Assembly: GCF_900635955.1 (NCBI RefSeq)
Contig: NZ_LR134201.1
Location: 2,914,001 to 2,978,000 of the forward strand
Direction: 5' to 3'
Length of the DNA stretch: 64,000 nt
Origin: Cedecea lapagei
GTDB taxonomy: Bacteria; Pseudomonadota; Gammaproteobacteria; Enterobacterales; Enterobacteriaceae
How positions within the stretch are numbered: the first letter of the stretch is position 1; each line of letters begins with the position of its first letter. The notes below the pieces were generated by a model. The model ran no database searches and had not been told where the DNA came from. It worked only from the letters and a program-made list of their open reading frames with translations. The translations under genes were made by a program, and so were the position numbers. Positions 1 through 9,027 of this stretch are shown in pieces.

Positions 1-125
1 ATACTCGGGTTAAAGTCACTACGCCTTAGCGGCCAACTGTCCCGATGATGTGAGGTAACGCAGGCAACCTCACAGGCATGACACCCGATGCAGTTCGCCG
101 CATCAGCAATAATAAAATGATTCAT
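1..125 (-). CDS. hydN: HydN-like 4Fe-4S ferredoxin, N-terminal part (runs off window)
   Basis: The reading frame begins at the ATG ending at 125, preceded by a purine-rich RBS (AGAGGAAAGGGAAG), and is still open at the window edge; about 41 residues are visible. The start MNHFIIADAANCIGCHACEV shows the CxxCxxCxxxC pattern (Cys 12, 15, 18, 22) of a bacterial 4Fe-4S ferredoxin. In the HydN family such proteins pass electrons between formate dehydrogenase H and hydrogenase or the formate hydrogenlyase complex. The gene is divergent from fdhF, which fits that role. The paralogue HycB has a similar N-terminus, so the exact name is inferred. Confidence 0.7.
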   Translation of the reverse strand, partial: MNHFIIADAANCIGCHACEVACVTSHHRDSWPLRRSDFNPS

Positions 126-207
126 TGGCTTCCCTTTCCTCTTGAGCTCACAGCGTATTGCGATGCAATTTTCAGGCGATATTTTTTTGTTTTATTAACC
201 CATGGGT

Positions 208-235
208 CATTTTTTGCGGGTCATCTCAAAAAATG
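208..235. repeat. 9-bp perfect inverted repeat (CATTTTTTG / CAAAAAATG)
   Basis: CATTTTTTG at 208-216 and its exact complement CAAAAAATG at 227-235 are separated by 10 bases. The repeat lies about 80 bp upstream of the hydN-like start, a plausible position for a transcription factor such as FhlA. The site is seen; the factor is inference. Confidence 0.4.
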
Positions 236-491
236 CCACAAATACTCACCCGAAGGGAAAATAAAGCCGCACTTATTATCCTGAATCATTAAAACCAATA
301 CTGTATTTACTCAAACTGATAAGAGATAGCGAATTTTTCATAGAAAAATGAGAGGAAAATCATCTCACTGTGAAACTAAATATTTTTATCAGGTGAAAAG
401 GTTAATGCAATTCATTAGTGCAATAAATATATCGACGACGACTCGTGATTTATTTCACAGCTATATTCGTCCAAATACGGAGGGATTATTT

Positions 492-507
492 TGGCATAGC
501 TTGCGCA
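492..507 (+). promoter_or_regulatory. Possible sigma-54 (-24/-12) promoter for fdhF
   Basis: TGGCATAGCTTGCGCA has GG and GC dinucleotides ten bases apart, as in the sigma-54 pattern, upstream of fdhF, which is sigma-54 dependent in E. coli. The -12 element is not a perfect TTGC and the 5' leader to the start codon would be long (about 180 nt), so the call is tentative. Confidence 0.4.
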
Positions 508-579
508 TATCCCTCTCCGGGCGCGCAGTTCCGTTGAGGGCCTCATCAGCCCTGGGAGGCAGCAGCATCTCACGGTTAT

Positions 580-603
580 GTACGCCGGGGTTGCCCGGCG
601 TAC
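580..603. repeat. Perfect 10-bp hairpin upstream of fdhF
   Basis: GTACGCCGGG at 580-589 pairs exactly with CCCGGCGTAC at 594-603 around a GTTG loop. It lies about 80 bp before the fdhF start, with no U-tract, so it is not a typical terminator. It could be a leader structure or a REP-like element. Confidence 0.5.
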
Positions 604-685
604 AGCAGGCTATATCACTCGGTTCTTGTAGCCCATTTAGCGATGGTCTGTTTTTTTAACGCTCACTGTCAGACGGGAATAAAAG

Positions 686-2833
686 ATGAAAAAAGTCACC
701 ACCGTGTGCCCGTATTGCGCTTCCGGCTGCAAAATGCAGCTGGTAGTGGAAAAAGGTAAAATCATTCGTGCAGAAGCGGCGATGGGAAAAAATAACCAGG
801 GTACTTTGTGCCTGAAAGGCTACTACGGCTGGGATTTTCTCAATGACACTCAGATTCTTACCCCACGGTTGAAAACGCCGATGATCCGTCGCGAGCGCGG
901 CGGCAAGCTGGAAGCCGTGTCCTGGGATGTAGCGCTGAACTACGTGGCCGAACGCCTTAGCGCCATCAGGGCCAAATATGGCCCGGACGCCATTCAGACC
1001 ACGGGTTCCTCACGTGGCACCGGCAACGAAACTAACTACATTATGCAGAAATTTGCGCGCGCCGTTATTGGTACCAATAACGTTGACTGTTGCGCCCGCG
1101 TTTGACACGGCCCCTCGGTTGCAGGTCTGCACCAGTCGGTCGGTAACGGCGCCATGAGTAATGCCATCACAGAAATCGATAACACCGATCTGGTCTTTAT
1201 TTTTGGCTACAACCCGGCAGATTCACACCCTATTGTGGCGAACCATATCCTCAACGCCAAACGCAATGGGGCCAGGATTATCGTCTGCGATCCGCGCAAA
1301 ATTGAAACCGCGCGTATTGCAGATATGCATATCGCGCTGAAAAACGGGTCAAATATCGCCCTGCTCAACGCCATAGGGCACGTTATCATTCAGGAAGAGC
1401 TTTACGATAAACCTTTCGTCTCCGGGCGCTCTGAGGGCTTTGAGGAGTACCGCACGATCGTCGAGGGTTATACACCAGAATCGGTTGAGGAGATAACCGG
1501 CATTAGCGCGAAGCAAATCCGTGAATGCGCGCGAATGTACGCCAACGAGGCTACTGCGACAATTTTGTGGGGGATGGGAGTTACCCAGTTCTGGCAGGGT
1601 GTGGAAACGGTGCGCGCGCTGACGAGCCTGGCAATATTGACCGGTAATCTGGGGAAGGCCCATGTCGGCGTCAATCCGGTACGCGGGCAGAACAACGTGC
1701 AGGGTGCCTGCGATATGGGAGCCCTGCCCGATACCTACCCCGGCTATCAATACGTAAATTCGGTCGAAAATCGTGAGAAGTTTGCCAGAGCATGGGGCGT
1801 CGACAGCCTGCCAGACCGCGCCGGTTATCGTATCAGCGAACTGCCGCACCGTGTGGCAAACGGGGAAGTGCGGGCAGCCTACATCATGGGTGAAGATCCG
1901 CTGCAAACCGATGCCGAACTGTCGGCCGTCCGCAAGGCATTTGACGAGCTTGAGCTGCTCATCGTGCAGGACATTTTTATGACTAAAACGGCGGCGGCAG
2001 CGGACGTGATCCTGCCATCAACGTCCTGGGGCGAACATGAAGGGGTTTACACCGCCGCAGATCGCGGTTTTCAGCGCTTCTTTAAAGCGGTAGAACCGCA
2101 GTGGGACCTGAAAACTGACTGGCAAATCATCTGCGAGATCGCCACCCGGATGGGCTACCCGATGCGCTATGAGAACACGCAACAAATCTGGGACGAGCTT
2201 CGACATCTGTGCCCGAATTTTTACGGTGCAACCTACGAAAAAATAGGCGAGTTCGGTTACATCCAGTGGCCGTGCACCGAGGAGTCGGATGCCGACCAGG
2301 GAACGTCATGGCTTTTTAAAGAGTCCTTCTCCACGCCGGATGGCCTGGCCCGATTCTTCACCTGCGACTGGCAGGCACCCATGGAGAAGCTCAGCGATGA
2401 ATATCCCCTGGTGCTGTCAACGGTTCGTGAAGTGGGCCATTACTCGTGCCGCTCAATGACCGGCAACTGTGCAGCGCTGTCGAAGCTGGCGGATGAACCT
2501 GGATATGCGCAGATCAACACCGCCGACGCAGAACGTCTTGGCATAAAAGATGAGGAGTTAATCTGGGTTAAGTCGCGTAAAGGGAGAGTGATCACCCGGG
2601 CGAAGGTCAGCGACCGCCCTAACCCAGGTGCAATTTACATGACTTATCAGTGGTGGATCGGGGCATGCAACGAGCTGGTTAGCGAAAACTTAAGCCCGGT
2701 AACCAAAACGCCGGAATATAAATACAGCGCGGTAAATATCGAGAGCATCGCCGATCAGCAGGCCGCTGAACGGTACGTTATCGAAGAATACGGTAAGCTG
2801 AAAGAAAGACTGCGAAAAAGCGTCGTCGGTTAG
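686..2833 (+). CDS. fdhF: Formate dehydrogenase H, selenocysteine- and molybdopterin-containing
   Basis: Oxidises formate to CO2 in the cytoplasm as part of the formate hydrogenlyase complex. Read through the in-frame TGA at 1103-1105, the frame is 715 residues, the family's usual length. The N-terminus has the 4Fe-4S cysteines C8, C11, C15 and C42 (CPYCASGC and later LCLKG). The sequence DCCARV-U-HGPSVAG puts selenocysteine at residue 140, as in E. coli FdhF. The molybdopterin guanine dinucleotide domains follow and the C-terminus is intact. An internal ATG at 1154 would give only a truncated protein, so the full readthrough frame is chosen. It stands apart from any fdhF-linked hyc genes in this window. 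Confidence 0.95.
1103..1142 (+). promoter_or_regulatory. UGA selenocysteine codon with SECIS element
   Basis: The TGA at 1103 is followed directly by the bases that form the bacterial SECIS stem-loop in fdhF, including GGTTGCAGGTCTGCACC around the apical loop. From memory it is nearly identical to the E. coli fdhF element. It recruits SelB with selenocysteyl-tRNA. Confidence 0.88.
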
Positions 2834-3031
2834 AGCCAATAGCCCTCTGAAATGAGAAACCGCAAGGGTGATGATCTCTTTGTTATCGTCGAGACAAGCG
2901 GCGATTGACTCGGGCTCAATATCACCCTGCATCAGAGAGCCGGGCTGGATCAAAAGGAGATACTGGCTATCACAATAATCATGTGGCGTTGATAGCAGAA
3001 GGTTATCTCTCTCTGCCGCGATAGCTTTATA

Positions 3032-3391
3032 TCAGGTCTGGCTTTTATTCCCTTTGCGCTGATACTTCTCCGGCAACGGCGGAACCGGACGGCGGTCGTC
3101 GATCAAATGGAGTACCGTAAGCACCGGATGGTAGATCAGCATCCGGGGGCCGCCCCAGCGCATGACCTGCTTCATCTCTTCGCGTTTCGCCGGCTGGTAG
3201 CAGTGAATTGGGCAGTGCTTACAGGCGGGTTTTTCTTCGCCAAAAGCGCAGCGATCCAGCCTTTTGGCAGCATAGTCGTAAAGCTGCTGGTAATGACCAG
3301 GCTCGGTGCTGGCGGCAGGATTTTTACGCTCATACAGGGTGAGCATTTTAGCGATGGTTTGCTTCTCGCGCTGAATACGTTTTCCGGACAT
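3032..3391 (-). CDS. ygbA: YgbA family protein (nitrous oxide-stimulated promoter family)
   Basis: 119 residues beginning MSGKRIQREKQTIAKMLTLY. The conserved centre FGEEKPACKHCPIHCYQPAK, with three cysteines in a CxxC...C arrangement, and the following MRWGGPRML match E. coli YgbA closely. YgbA is a small NO-responsive protein of the NsrR regulon; the cysteines suggest metal or Fe-S binding, but that is inference. The gene is monocistronic, and an NsrR-like operator lies about 50 bp upstream. The 200 bases between it and fdhF hold no clear gene. Confidence 0.85.
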   Translation of the reverse strand: MSGKRIQREKQTIAKMLTLYERKNPAASTEPGHYQQLYDYAAKRLDRCAFGEEKPACKHCPIHCYQPAKREEMKQVMRWGGPRMLIYHPVLTVLHLIDDRRPVPPLPEKYQRKGNKSQT

Positions 3392-3434
3392 GGTCAGTAC
3401 CTGATTGACCGGTAAAGCGTGCGGTCAATAATTG

Positions 3435-3467
3435 TCGATAAGATGCACATATAATACACCTTATCGA
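3435..3467 (-). promoter_or_regulatory. NsrR-type operator upstream of ygbA
   Basis: A long imperfect palindrome flanked by TCGATAAG and CTTATCGA has the core AAGATGCACAT followed by ATAATACACCTT. This matches the known E. coli NsrR pattern of two AAGATGCAtTT half-sites. It overlaps the expected ygbA promoter, implying nitric-oxide derepression. Confidence 0.75.
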
Positions 3468-3492
3468 CGACTGGCCGAAGGGAGAATTGGGG

Positions 3493-4254
3493 TTACAGGT
3501 CGCGGAAGGTTCCCAGGCGGTAACCTCGTTTGGCAAGCGCGGCCTTCAGCGACTCTGAGGTCAACACGTCGAGCTCCGCAAGACGTGGGTAGCAATAATT
3601 ACTTTTCAGCAATGTGTTATCCACAAAAGATGGGTGGCACATCACCTCAAGCGAGGCTTCCTCCCGCTTAGCTGAGGCATCCACACACTCCAGCAGCAGG
3701 CTTTCAGAAATCGCCTCTCCGTAAAACTCGCTGCTAAATCCTTGCGTAGAACGCACGCCGGTTAGCGAAATATTATCCCGGGCCGCGGCATCACGATCAA
3801 CGCGCAGCGGGATCCCTTTCGCATTGGCAAAAGCGGCAACGACAGGGAAAATCTCCGGGATCATATGTACGTGATGATGGCTATCCAGGTGGGTTGGCTC
3901 AATGCCAAAAATAGCGATAAAGCGCTGATACTGACTTTCAAGTTCGCGCCCGATCTCCTCCCGGTTCAGCAGCCCCTGCTCCGCCATTTCCCAGATCCAC
4001 TTACCCAGCACGCCGGTGCCGCGAGTCAGTATCGGCATATCGGTTAACGGCTGCCCCAGCGTCAACACAAAGTGCATGCCGACACCCAGTCCCGGATAAC
4101 GAGCACACAGCCCGGCCGCATGTTTAATCGCTTCCGCATTGACCAGCGCGGTGGTCGACGTCACCACACCGTGGTGAAACGCTTCGATAATGCCGTAGTT
4201 TTGCGCCTTGCTCAGGCCAAAATCATCGGCATTGATAATCAGTAAGCGGTCCAT
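3493..4254 (-). CDS. chbG: Chitin disaccharide deacetylase (YdjC family)
   Basis: 253 residues, the normal length. The N-terminal LLIINADDFGLSKAQNYGI has the metal-binding ADDFG motif and residues 120-135 contain THLDSHHHVHM, the histidine cluster of the YdjC fold. ChbG removes one acetyl group from chitobiose-6-phosphate, so the product can induce through ChbR and be cut by ChbF. It is the last gene of the operon, 45 bp after chbF. Confidence 0.93.
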   Translation of the reverse strand: MDRLLIINADDFGLSKAQNYGIIEAFHHGVVTSTTALVNAEAIKHAAGLCARYPGLGVGMHFVLTLGQPLTDMPILTRGTGVLGKWIWEMAEQGLLNREEIGRELESQYQRFIAIFGIEPTHLDSHHHVHMIPEIFPVVAAFANAKGIPLRVDRDAAARDNISLTGVRSTQGFSSEFYGEAISESLLLECVDASAKREEASLEVMCHPSFVDNTLLKSNYCYPRLAELDVLTSESLKAALAKRGYRLGTFRDL

Positions 4255-4299
4255 AGCATCCCTCCTGAGTAGCCCTCCCCGTCCAGGGAGGGCAAGACA

Positions 4300-5643
4300 T
4301 TAAGCCAGTTTTTCGATAGTTTTCGCAAAGTTTGGCAGATGCGCTTTATGGGCAAGCAGCATCTCTTTGGCAATCACCTCAGCATCCTTGTCGGAATGGA
4401 TTAGCGGGCTCAGGTTCAGCGCCAGCAGCACATCGTTGAATTCACCGCTCAGCGCGGCCTGACTGGCCGCCACTTCAAAGCCTTTGATGGTATGAATCAG
4501 CCCCATCACTTTCTCGTCGAAGTGTGTGACACGCGGATGCGGTCTCGCGCCATCGCGGCCGATGATGCTGGTCGTCTCGATAGCCCAGTCAGCCGGAATA
4601 TTGTCCACATGGCCGTGGTGCGGAATGTTCACGTAGTGCTCAGTCTGCTTATCATTGTAGATGGCGCTGATCACTTCGCACGCGGCGTCAGAGTAGTAAG
4701 CCCCGCCGCGCAGCTCCAGCTCTTTCGGTTTCACATCCAGATTCGGGTCTTTGTAGAGCTCAAACAGCTGTTTTTCGACCTTCTGCACGACGGAAGCGCG
4801 CGCCCCGCCTTTGTAGAACTCGCCCATTTCGATGGCCAGCATCTCTTTCTGCTTGAAGTAGTACAGCAGGTAAGAGCAAGGCAGCAGGTTCAGAGAACGA
4901 ATCAGCCCTTCGCTAAACGGCATATCGAAGATGTTTTTCACCGAGTTTGCGCTCAGCTTGCCGCTGGCGACACCGTCCAGCAGCTCTGCAAAGCGGGATT
5001 CGCCGTTAACCAGCACGTCTTTAATAAACACCATGTGGTTCAGGCCGAAGAGATCGATACCCAGGTCATCTTCCGGAGTTAGCTTCAGCACGTCGGTAAT
5101 AAACATCTTCATGCCAACAGGGATGTTGCACACGCCGATGAATTTTTTGAAATTGGTGTGGCGGAAAACCGCCTCAGTTACCATCCCGGCCGGGTTGGTA
5201 AAGTTGATAACCCAGGCATCCGGGCAGATTTCCTGCACGTCTTTAATGATGTCGAAAATCACCGGAATGGTACGCAGCCCTTTGAACAGGCCGCCCGCGC
5301 CGTTGGTTTCCTGGCCGAGGTAGCCGTGGCTTAGCGGAATGCGCTCATCCAGCTCACGTGCCTTCAGCTGTCCTACGCGCAGCTGGGTGGTGACAAAGTC
5401 CGCATCTTTCAGCGCTTCACGGCGGTCAAGGCTCTTGTGTACCGTCATCGGCACACCGGCGTGCTCAATCATGCGCTGGCAAAGATTGAAAATAATATCC
5501 TGTTTCTCTTTTCCCGCTTCGACATCCACCAGCCAAAGTTCGGTGATCGGTAATTCATGGTAGCGCTTAATAAAACCTTCGAGTAATTCTGGGGTATAGC
5601 TGCTGCCGCCACCGATAGTAACAACTTTTAATTTCTTAGTCAT
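4300..5643 (-). CDS. chbF: 6-phospho-beta-glucosidase, GH4 family (chitobiose-6-P hydrolase)
   Basis: 447 residues. The N-terminal KVVTIGGGSSYTPELLEGFI is the NAD-binding motif of GH4 enzymes; VCNIPVGM and FGLNHM carry the conserved Cys and His metal ligands. GH4 enzymes use NAD+ and a divalent metal in a redox elimination mechanism. ChbF cleaves phosphorylated, mono-deacetylated chitobiose in the cytoplasm. It lies 90 bp downstream of chbR in the same operon. Confidence 0.94.
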   Translation of the reverse strand: MTKKLKVVTIGGGSSYTPELLEGFIKRYHELPITELWLVDVEAGKEKQDIIFNLCQRMIEHAGVPMTVHKSLDRREALKDADFVTTQLRVGQLKARELDERIPLSHGYLGQETNGAGGLFKGLRTIPVIFDIIKDVQEICPDAWVINFTNPAGMVTEAVFRHTNFKKFIGVCNIPVGMKMFITDVLKLTPEDDLGIDLFGLNHMVFIKDVLVNGESRFAELLDGVASGKLSANSVKNIFDMPFSEGLIRSLNLLPCSYLLYYFKQKEMLAIEMGEFYKGGARASVVQKVEKQLFELYKDPNLDVKPKELELRGGAYYSDAACEVISAIYNDKQTEHYVNIPHHGHVDNIPADWAIETTSIIGRDGARPHPRVTHFDEKVMGLIHTIKGFEVAASQAALSGEFNDVLLALNLSPLIHSDKDAEVIAKEMLLAHKAHLPNFAKTIEKLA

Positions 5644-5733
5644 ACAGGCTCCCGTACGGCGCCCGGCGCCGTATTTAGAAAATTGAATAAGTTAATAAAA
5701 ACTCAATATTGACAGTGGTAGTTAATCAGCACC

Positions 5734-6570
5734 TTAATTAATGCTGTACAATTTCTTCCGATAGCTGTTTGGCGTGAAAGAGGTGACTTTCTTAAAGTTT
5801 TTAATAAACATGCTGGGACTGCTGTAACCGGACTCGAAGGCGATATCGGTTACTGAAGCGTTGGTAATTTCCAGCTGTTTCTTGGCGAAATTAATGCGGA
5901 TTTCATTAATAATCTGCATCGGTGTTTTGCCATAATAGCGCTGCGTGGCGCGGGTTAAATACTCCTGCGACTTACCCGAAAGCGCGATCATATTTAATAA
6001 GGCCTTATCACCAAAACGCATTTTGTCATGCATCCCTTCAACGGTGGATTTTAACCACAGTGGAATATCGTCCTGATTCTCCGACTCCCGGTAATGGCGC
6101 AGTCGATTCACGACATAAAAGCTCACCATTTCGAGGAACTCGTTAAACTCCCCTTCACGGAAATTAAACGAGGCAATCACCGACTCCATAAACGTCAGGA
6201 ACTCATCCTTAATCTGGTAGACCTGAGAGGCCACCAGGTGGGACGGCAGCAGCGGCATATAATGCTGCTCAAAAAACTGCTGGCTGATGCCTACGTTAAA
6301 TAACCGGGTGGCGCCAAACTCGTAAAAACTCTGATGGTGGGAGCCAACAGGAATAAAAACAAAGTCGCCTCGCTCCATCAGCACACGTTTACCGTTAATT
6401 TCCTGGTAATAGCGCCCGGTCAAAACAATCGTGAATTCGTAGTAGTCATGCTGATGCAGTCCGCTCACGCTCTCTTCTTTGGTGTAGATAAACGCATGGA
6501 AACATTTGCCGTTAAACAGCTGGCTTTCACGAACGATGTTGATTTCCATATTGTCTATCTCTGGCTGCAT
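5734..6570 (-). CDS. chbR: AraC-family regulator of the chb operon
   Basis: 278 residues. An N-terminal cupin sensing domain (GLHQHDYYEF around residue 38) is followed by a C-terminal AraC/XylS double helix-turn-helix (about 180-275) containing YYGKTPMQIINEIRIN and SVTDIAFESGYSSPSMFIKN. In E. coli, ChbR activates chb with CRP when deacetylated chitobiose-6-P is present and represses it otherwise. It sits inside the operon, 11 bp after chbA. Confidence 0.94.
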   Translation of the reverse strand: MQPEIDNMEINIVRESQLFNGKCFHAFIYTKEESVSGLHQHDYYEFTIVLTGRYYQEINGKRVLMERGDFVFIPVGSHHQSFYEFGATRLFNVGISQQFFEQHYMPLLPSHLVASQVYQIKDEFLTFMESVIASFNFREGEFNEFLEMVSFYVVNRLRHYRESENQDDIPLWLKSTVEGMHDKMRFGDKALLNMIALSGKSQEYLTRATQRYYGKTPMQIINEIRINFAKKQLEITNASVTDIAFESGYSSPSMFIKNFKKVTSFTPNSYRKKLYSIN

Positions 6571-6581
6571 AATCTGACCTT

Positions 6582-6932
6582 CTACTTATCCATTTTCTCG
6601 TGTAACTCAATCAGTTCGGTAACCAGCTCACGAGCCAGCATCGAGGTCATCAGGTGGTCCTGAGCATGGACCAGCACCAGGCTCACTTTGGTTTTCCCTT
6701 CGCCCTGGTCGCCTTCGATCAATTTAGTCTGTACCAGATGTGCTTCGTTCAGCGCGGTACGGGACTGGTCCATCATCTCTTTGGCTCCGGCGAAGTCGCC
6801 CTGTTTAGCCTTTTTAAGCGCCCCGTAAGCCAGGCTGCGAGCCTGACCAGAGTTGATGATTAACCCCATCACGACTTCTTCGAGATCGTCCACTTCCACT
6901 TCGGTTTCTACAACATGGTCTAAATCAAACAT
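6582..6932 (-). CDS. chbA: PTS N,N'-diacetylchitobiose EIIA component
   Basis: 116 residues, all-helical IIA of the lactose/cellobiose type. The phosphoryl-accepting His lies in LVLVHAQDHLMTSML near residue 89. It receives phosphate from HPr and passes it to ChbB. The acidic N-terminus (FDLDHVVETEVEVDDLEEVV) matches E. coli ChbA. It is between chbC (54 bp) and chbR (11 bp). Confidence 0.93.
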   Translation of the reverse strand: MFDLDHVVETEVEVDDLEEVVMGLIINSGQARSLAYGALKKAKQGDFAGAKEMMDQSRTALNEAHLVQTKLIEGDQGEGKTKVSLVLVHAQDHLMTSMLARELVTELIELHEKMDK

Positions 6933-6986
6933 AAATTGGCTCCCCGGATTCTGAAAACGGGGGAGGCGTTCCTCCCCCGGCTGGAG

Positions 6987-8345
6987 TTAGAATTTCAGTG
7001 CGTTAGCGATATCTTCTTCGCTTTCTTCTTCCTCAATCACCGCCTGTGCCTTGTTGGACAGGATAACGAACGGCATGTACACCAGCGTTGCAATCCCCAG
7101 GTTGAACAGCGCCACCAGCAGTGCAGCGATGCTGCCGTTACTGTTGAAGAAGGCGCCGAGGCCGGTAGGCATGGTCCACGGAGCCAGGTTGGTGACCGGT
7201 GGAATAATGCCCATGGAGTACGCAATCAGGGTGATCGCGGCCAGAATCGGCTGTACCGCCACGAACGGGATGAACATCACCGGGTTCATGATGATCGGCA
7301 GACCAAACAGAATCGGTTCGTTAATCTGGAAGATGCCTGAAGGCAGCGCCAGCTTAGCCACCTGACGATGATCGGCGCGGCGAGAGGCGATGAAGATAGC
7401 GATAATCAGACCCAGCGTCGCACCAGAGCCACCCAGCAGGATGTAGGAGTCGAGCATTGGTTTCGCCCAGAAGTGGAACTGTTTGCCCGCTTCGATAGCG
7501 GCTTCCACAGAACCGTACTGCTGGTACAGCGCCACGTTTTCCAGCGCCCAAGGGGTCATGATGCCGTTATCCAGCGCGGTAAGCGCCAGAGAACCGTGAA
7601 CACCGAAGAACCACAGCAGGGAGTTGAAAATCACGTATGCCCAGCCCACGACGCTGCCCATTGACGCCAGCGGAGTCGAAATGGAGTCCATGATGATCTG
7701 GTGGAAGTTGCTGCCGTAGTGGGAGAGCGCCCAGGAGATGATCCCGAAGATGGAGAGGATCAGGAAACCTGGAATTAACGCCGAGAACGAACGGGATACC
7801 GACGTCGGCACGCTGTCCGGCAGGGTTATCACCCAGTTACGACGCACCACGAAGGTAAACAGTTCCGCGACAACCAGACCGATAATCATACCGGAAATAA
7901 TATTCTGGCCGCCTAACCAGTTGGCGCCCACGGCATAGGCTTCGCCCACGCTGTAGGGTGTCACGGTCATAAAGGCTGCAACGGATAATAAGCCCGCCGC
8001 AAGGGGATCGACCTTCCTCTCCTCAGCCAGCGCCATGCCAATGAAAAAAGGCGCCATCAGCGACATTATGCCCAACGTACCGTTGTACACGTTGCCGCCG
8101 ATAGCTTTAAACCCATTGAGGGTTTCAATGGTCTCGGGGTCTAAACGGATGCCTAACGAGTAGAAAAATGAACCTGCACCAAAGCTCAGGAATACGTTGT
8201 TGATCAGAACAAACATGGCCCCGGTTAGGGTTAATGGCATTAATTTAATAAAACCGTTTTTAATGGCATTAACGTGAGGCTGCTTTCCTATTTTTACAGC
8301 AAAAGGCAGGAGAACCTTCTCAAGTGAATCAATGACTTTACTCAT
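6987..8345 (-). CDS. chbC: PTS N,N'-diacetylchitobiose EIIC permease
   Basis: 452 residues with about ten membrane segments, for example LTGAMFVLINNVFLSF and IISGMIIGLVVAELFTFVV. FQINEPILFGLPIIMNP is the conserved substrate-site motif of the lactose/cellobiose IIC family. The acidic tail (EEEESEEDIANAL) is cytoplasmic. It imports the disaccharide across the inner membrane while ChbB phosphorylates it. Confidence 0.94.
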   Translation of the reverse strand: MSKVIDSLEKVLLPFAVKIGKQPHVNAIKNGFIKLMPLTLTGAMFVLINNVFLSFGAGSFFYSLGIRLDPETIETLNGFKAIGGNVYNGTLGIMSLMAPFFIGMALAEERKVDPLAAGLLSVAAFMTVTPYSVGEAYAVGANWLGGQNIISGMIIGLVVAELFTFVVRRNWVITLPDSVPTSVSRSFSALIPGFLILSIFGIISWALSHYGSNFHQIIMDSISTPLASMGSVVGWAYVIFNSLLWFFGVHGSLALTALDNGIMTPWALENVALYQQYGSVEAAIEAGKQFHFWAKPMLDSYILLGGSGATLGLIIAIFIASRRADHRQVAKLALPSGIFQINEPILFGLPIIMNPVMFIPFVAVQPILAAITLIAYSMGIIPPVTNLAPWTMPTGLGAFFNSNGSIAALLVALFNLGIATLVYMPFVILSNKAQAVIEEEESEEDIANALKF

Positions 8346-8364
8346 ATTATAAATATCCTTGAAA

Positions 8365-8410
8365 GCCGTAATAATGATTACGGCTGTAGGTGTAAGTCGC
8401 TCTTTGACGG
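8365..8410 (-). promoter_or_regulatory. chbB-chbC intercistronic hairpin and ChiX-pairing (sRNA trap) stretch
   Basis: The 93-nt gap between chbB and chbC carries, on the mRNA strand, CCGTCAAAGAG (plus-strand CTCTTTGACGG at 8400-8410). This is the exact complement of the CUCUUUGACGG seed of the sRNA ChiX. A perfect hairpin, GCCGTAAT/ATTACGGC, lies at 8365-8384. In E. coli and Salmonella the chbBC spacer pairs with ChiX and leads to its decay, relieving repression of chitoporin. Sequence match seen; function by homology. Confidence 0.72.
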
Positions 8411-8438
8411 AAAATTAAACAAAAACAAGAATAAAAAA

Positions 8439-8762
8439 TTAACTCTCGGCCGCTGCTTTCTTAATTGCCGCCACGGCCGCTTTCAACACACCCAGCCCAT
8501 CGACTTTACCGTACAGAGCAGAGTCGATAACTTCTACAGGCTTGGTGGGCAACAATCTCTTGATATCTGCCTGCATGTAGGCAATTTGTGGCCCGAGTAA
8601 AACCAGGTCCGCATGCTTCCCTTTTTCGCTGGCTAAAGACTCAGAGAAAGCTTCAATTTCTACCGGTACTTCATACTTTTCGGCCTGTGCTCGCATTTTG
8701 GTCACTAACAGCGAGGTTGACATCCCAGCGGAGCAGAACAGATAAATTTTTTTCTTTTGCAT
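8439..8762 (-). CDS. chbB: PTS N,N'-diacetylchitobiose EIIB component
   Basis: 107 residues from the ATG ending at 8762, preceded by GAGGAACAACTT; an in-frame upstream start near 8783 lacks this RBS. IYLFCSAGMSTSLLVTKM contains the phosphoryl-accepting Cys near residue 9 of the lactose/cellobiose IIB fold. It takes phosphate from ChbA and gives it to the incoming sugar at ChbC. First gene of the operon. Confidence 0.93.
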   Translation of the reverse strand: MQKKKIYLFCSAGMSTSLLVTKMRAQAEKYEVPVEIEAFSESLASEKGKHADLVLLGPQIAYMQADIKRLLPTKPVEVIDSALYGKVDGLGVLKAAVAAIKKAAAES

Positions 8763-8840
8763 AAGTTGTTCCTCAAGTCTCAATACGCTGTAACGGACTT
8801 ACGCGACGTATTGTTGCTGTTCCAAAGCGGGTTTGTGGGG

Positions 8841-8924
8841 AGAGACTATTGTCTCTGCTTGAAGAAAGTATACGGCATGGTTTAACGGGAGAGATAATTC
8901 CTGGCTCTCATAAATTGTCTCTCC
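8841..8924 (-). promoter_or_regulatory. chb promoter region with nested inverted repeats
   Basis: AGAGAC-TATT-GTCTCT is a perfect palindrome at 8841-8856. GGAGAGATAATT (8888-8899) and AATTGTCTCTCC (8913-8924) form a second, almost perfect inverted repeat. These lie 80-160 bp upstream of chbB where ChbR, NagC and CRP act in E. coli. Which protein binds which repeat cannot be told from sequence alone. Confidence 0.5.
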
Positions 8925-8980
8925 TTGACCTGGCGTTATGACCCTCCTCACAGTTTGGCCAAATATTTCGCGCAAATAAA

Positions 8981-9006
8981 AAAGCCCAAACCGAAGTTTG
9001 GGCTTT
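8981..9006. terminator. Bidirectional-looking rho-independent terminator after phoH
   Basis: AAAGCCCAAAC (8981-8991) pairs with GTTTGGGCTTT (8996-9006) around CGAA. In the phoH direction the stem is followed by a T-rich run, fitting phoH transcription ending just beyond its stop at 9028. Confidence 0.85.
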
Positions 9007-9027
9007 TATCTGAATCGTTGAGGAGGG

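Larger units (their letters stand above)
126..685. other. Divergent regulatory region between hydN-like gene and fdhF
   Basis: No credible gene is seen in these 560 bases. The region is AT-rich on the hydN side and contains inverted repeats and a possible sigma-54 promoter (listed separately). In E. coli, fdhF and hydN are FhlA/sigma-54 controlled, so a long shared upstream region with activator sites is expected. Short open frames at 78-284 and 348-659 have no recognisable product and overlap the regulatory motifs. Confidence 0.6.

Noticed and set aside
1103..1105. In-frame TGA in fdhF taken as a nonsense mutation splitting the gene
   Set aside because: The TGA is at the selenocysteine position of FdhF, with matching flanking residues and an immediately following SECIS.
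2690..2953. Minus-strand 87-codon frame after fdhF
   Set aside because: Half of it overlaps fdhF and I could not link the rest to any hyc/hyp protein; no convincing RBS.
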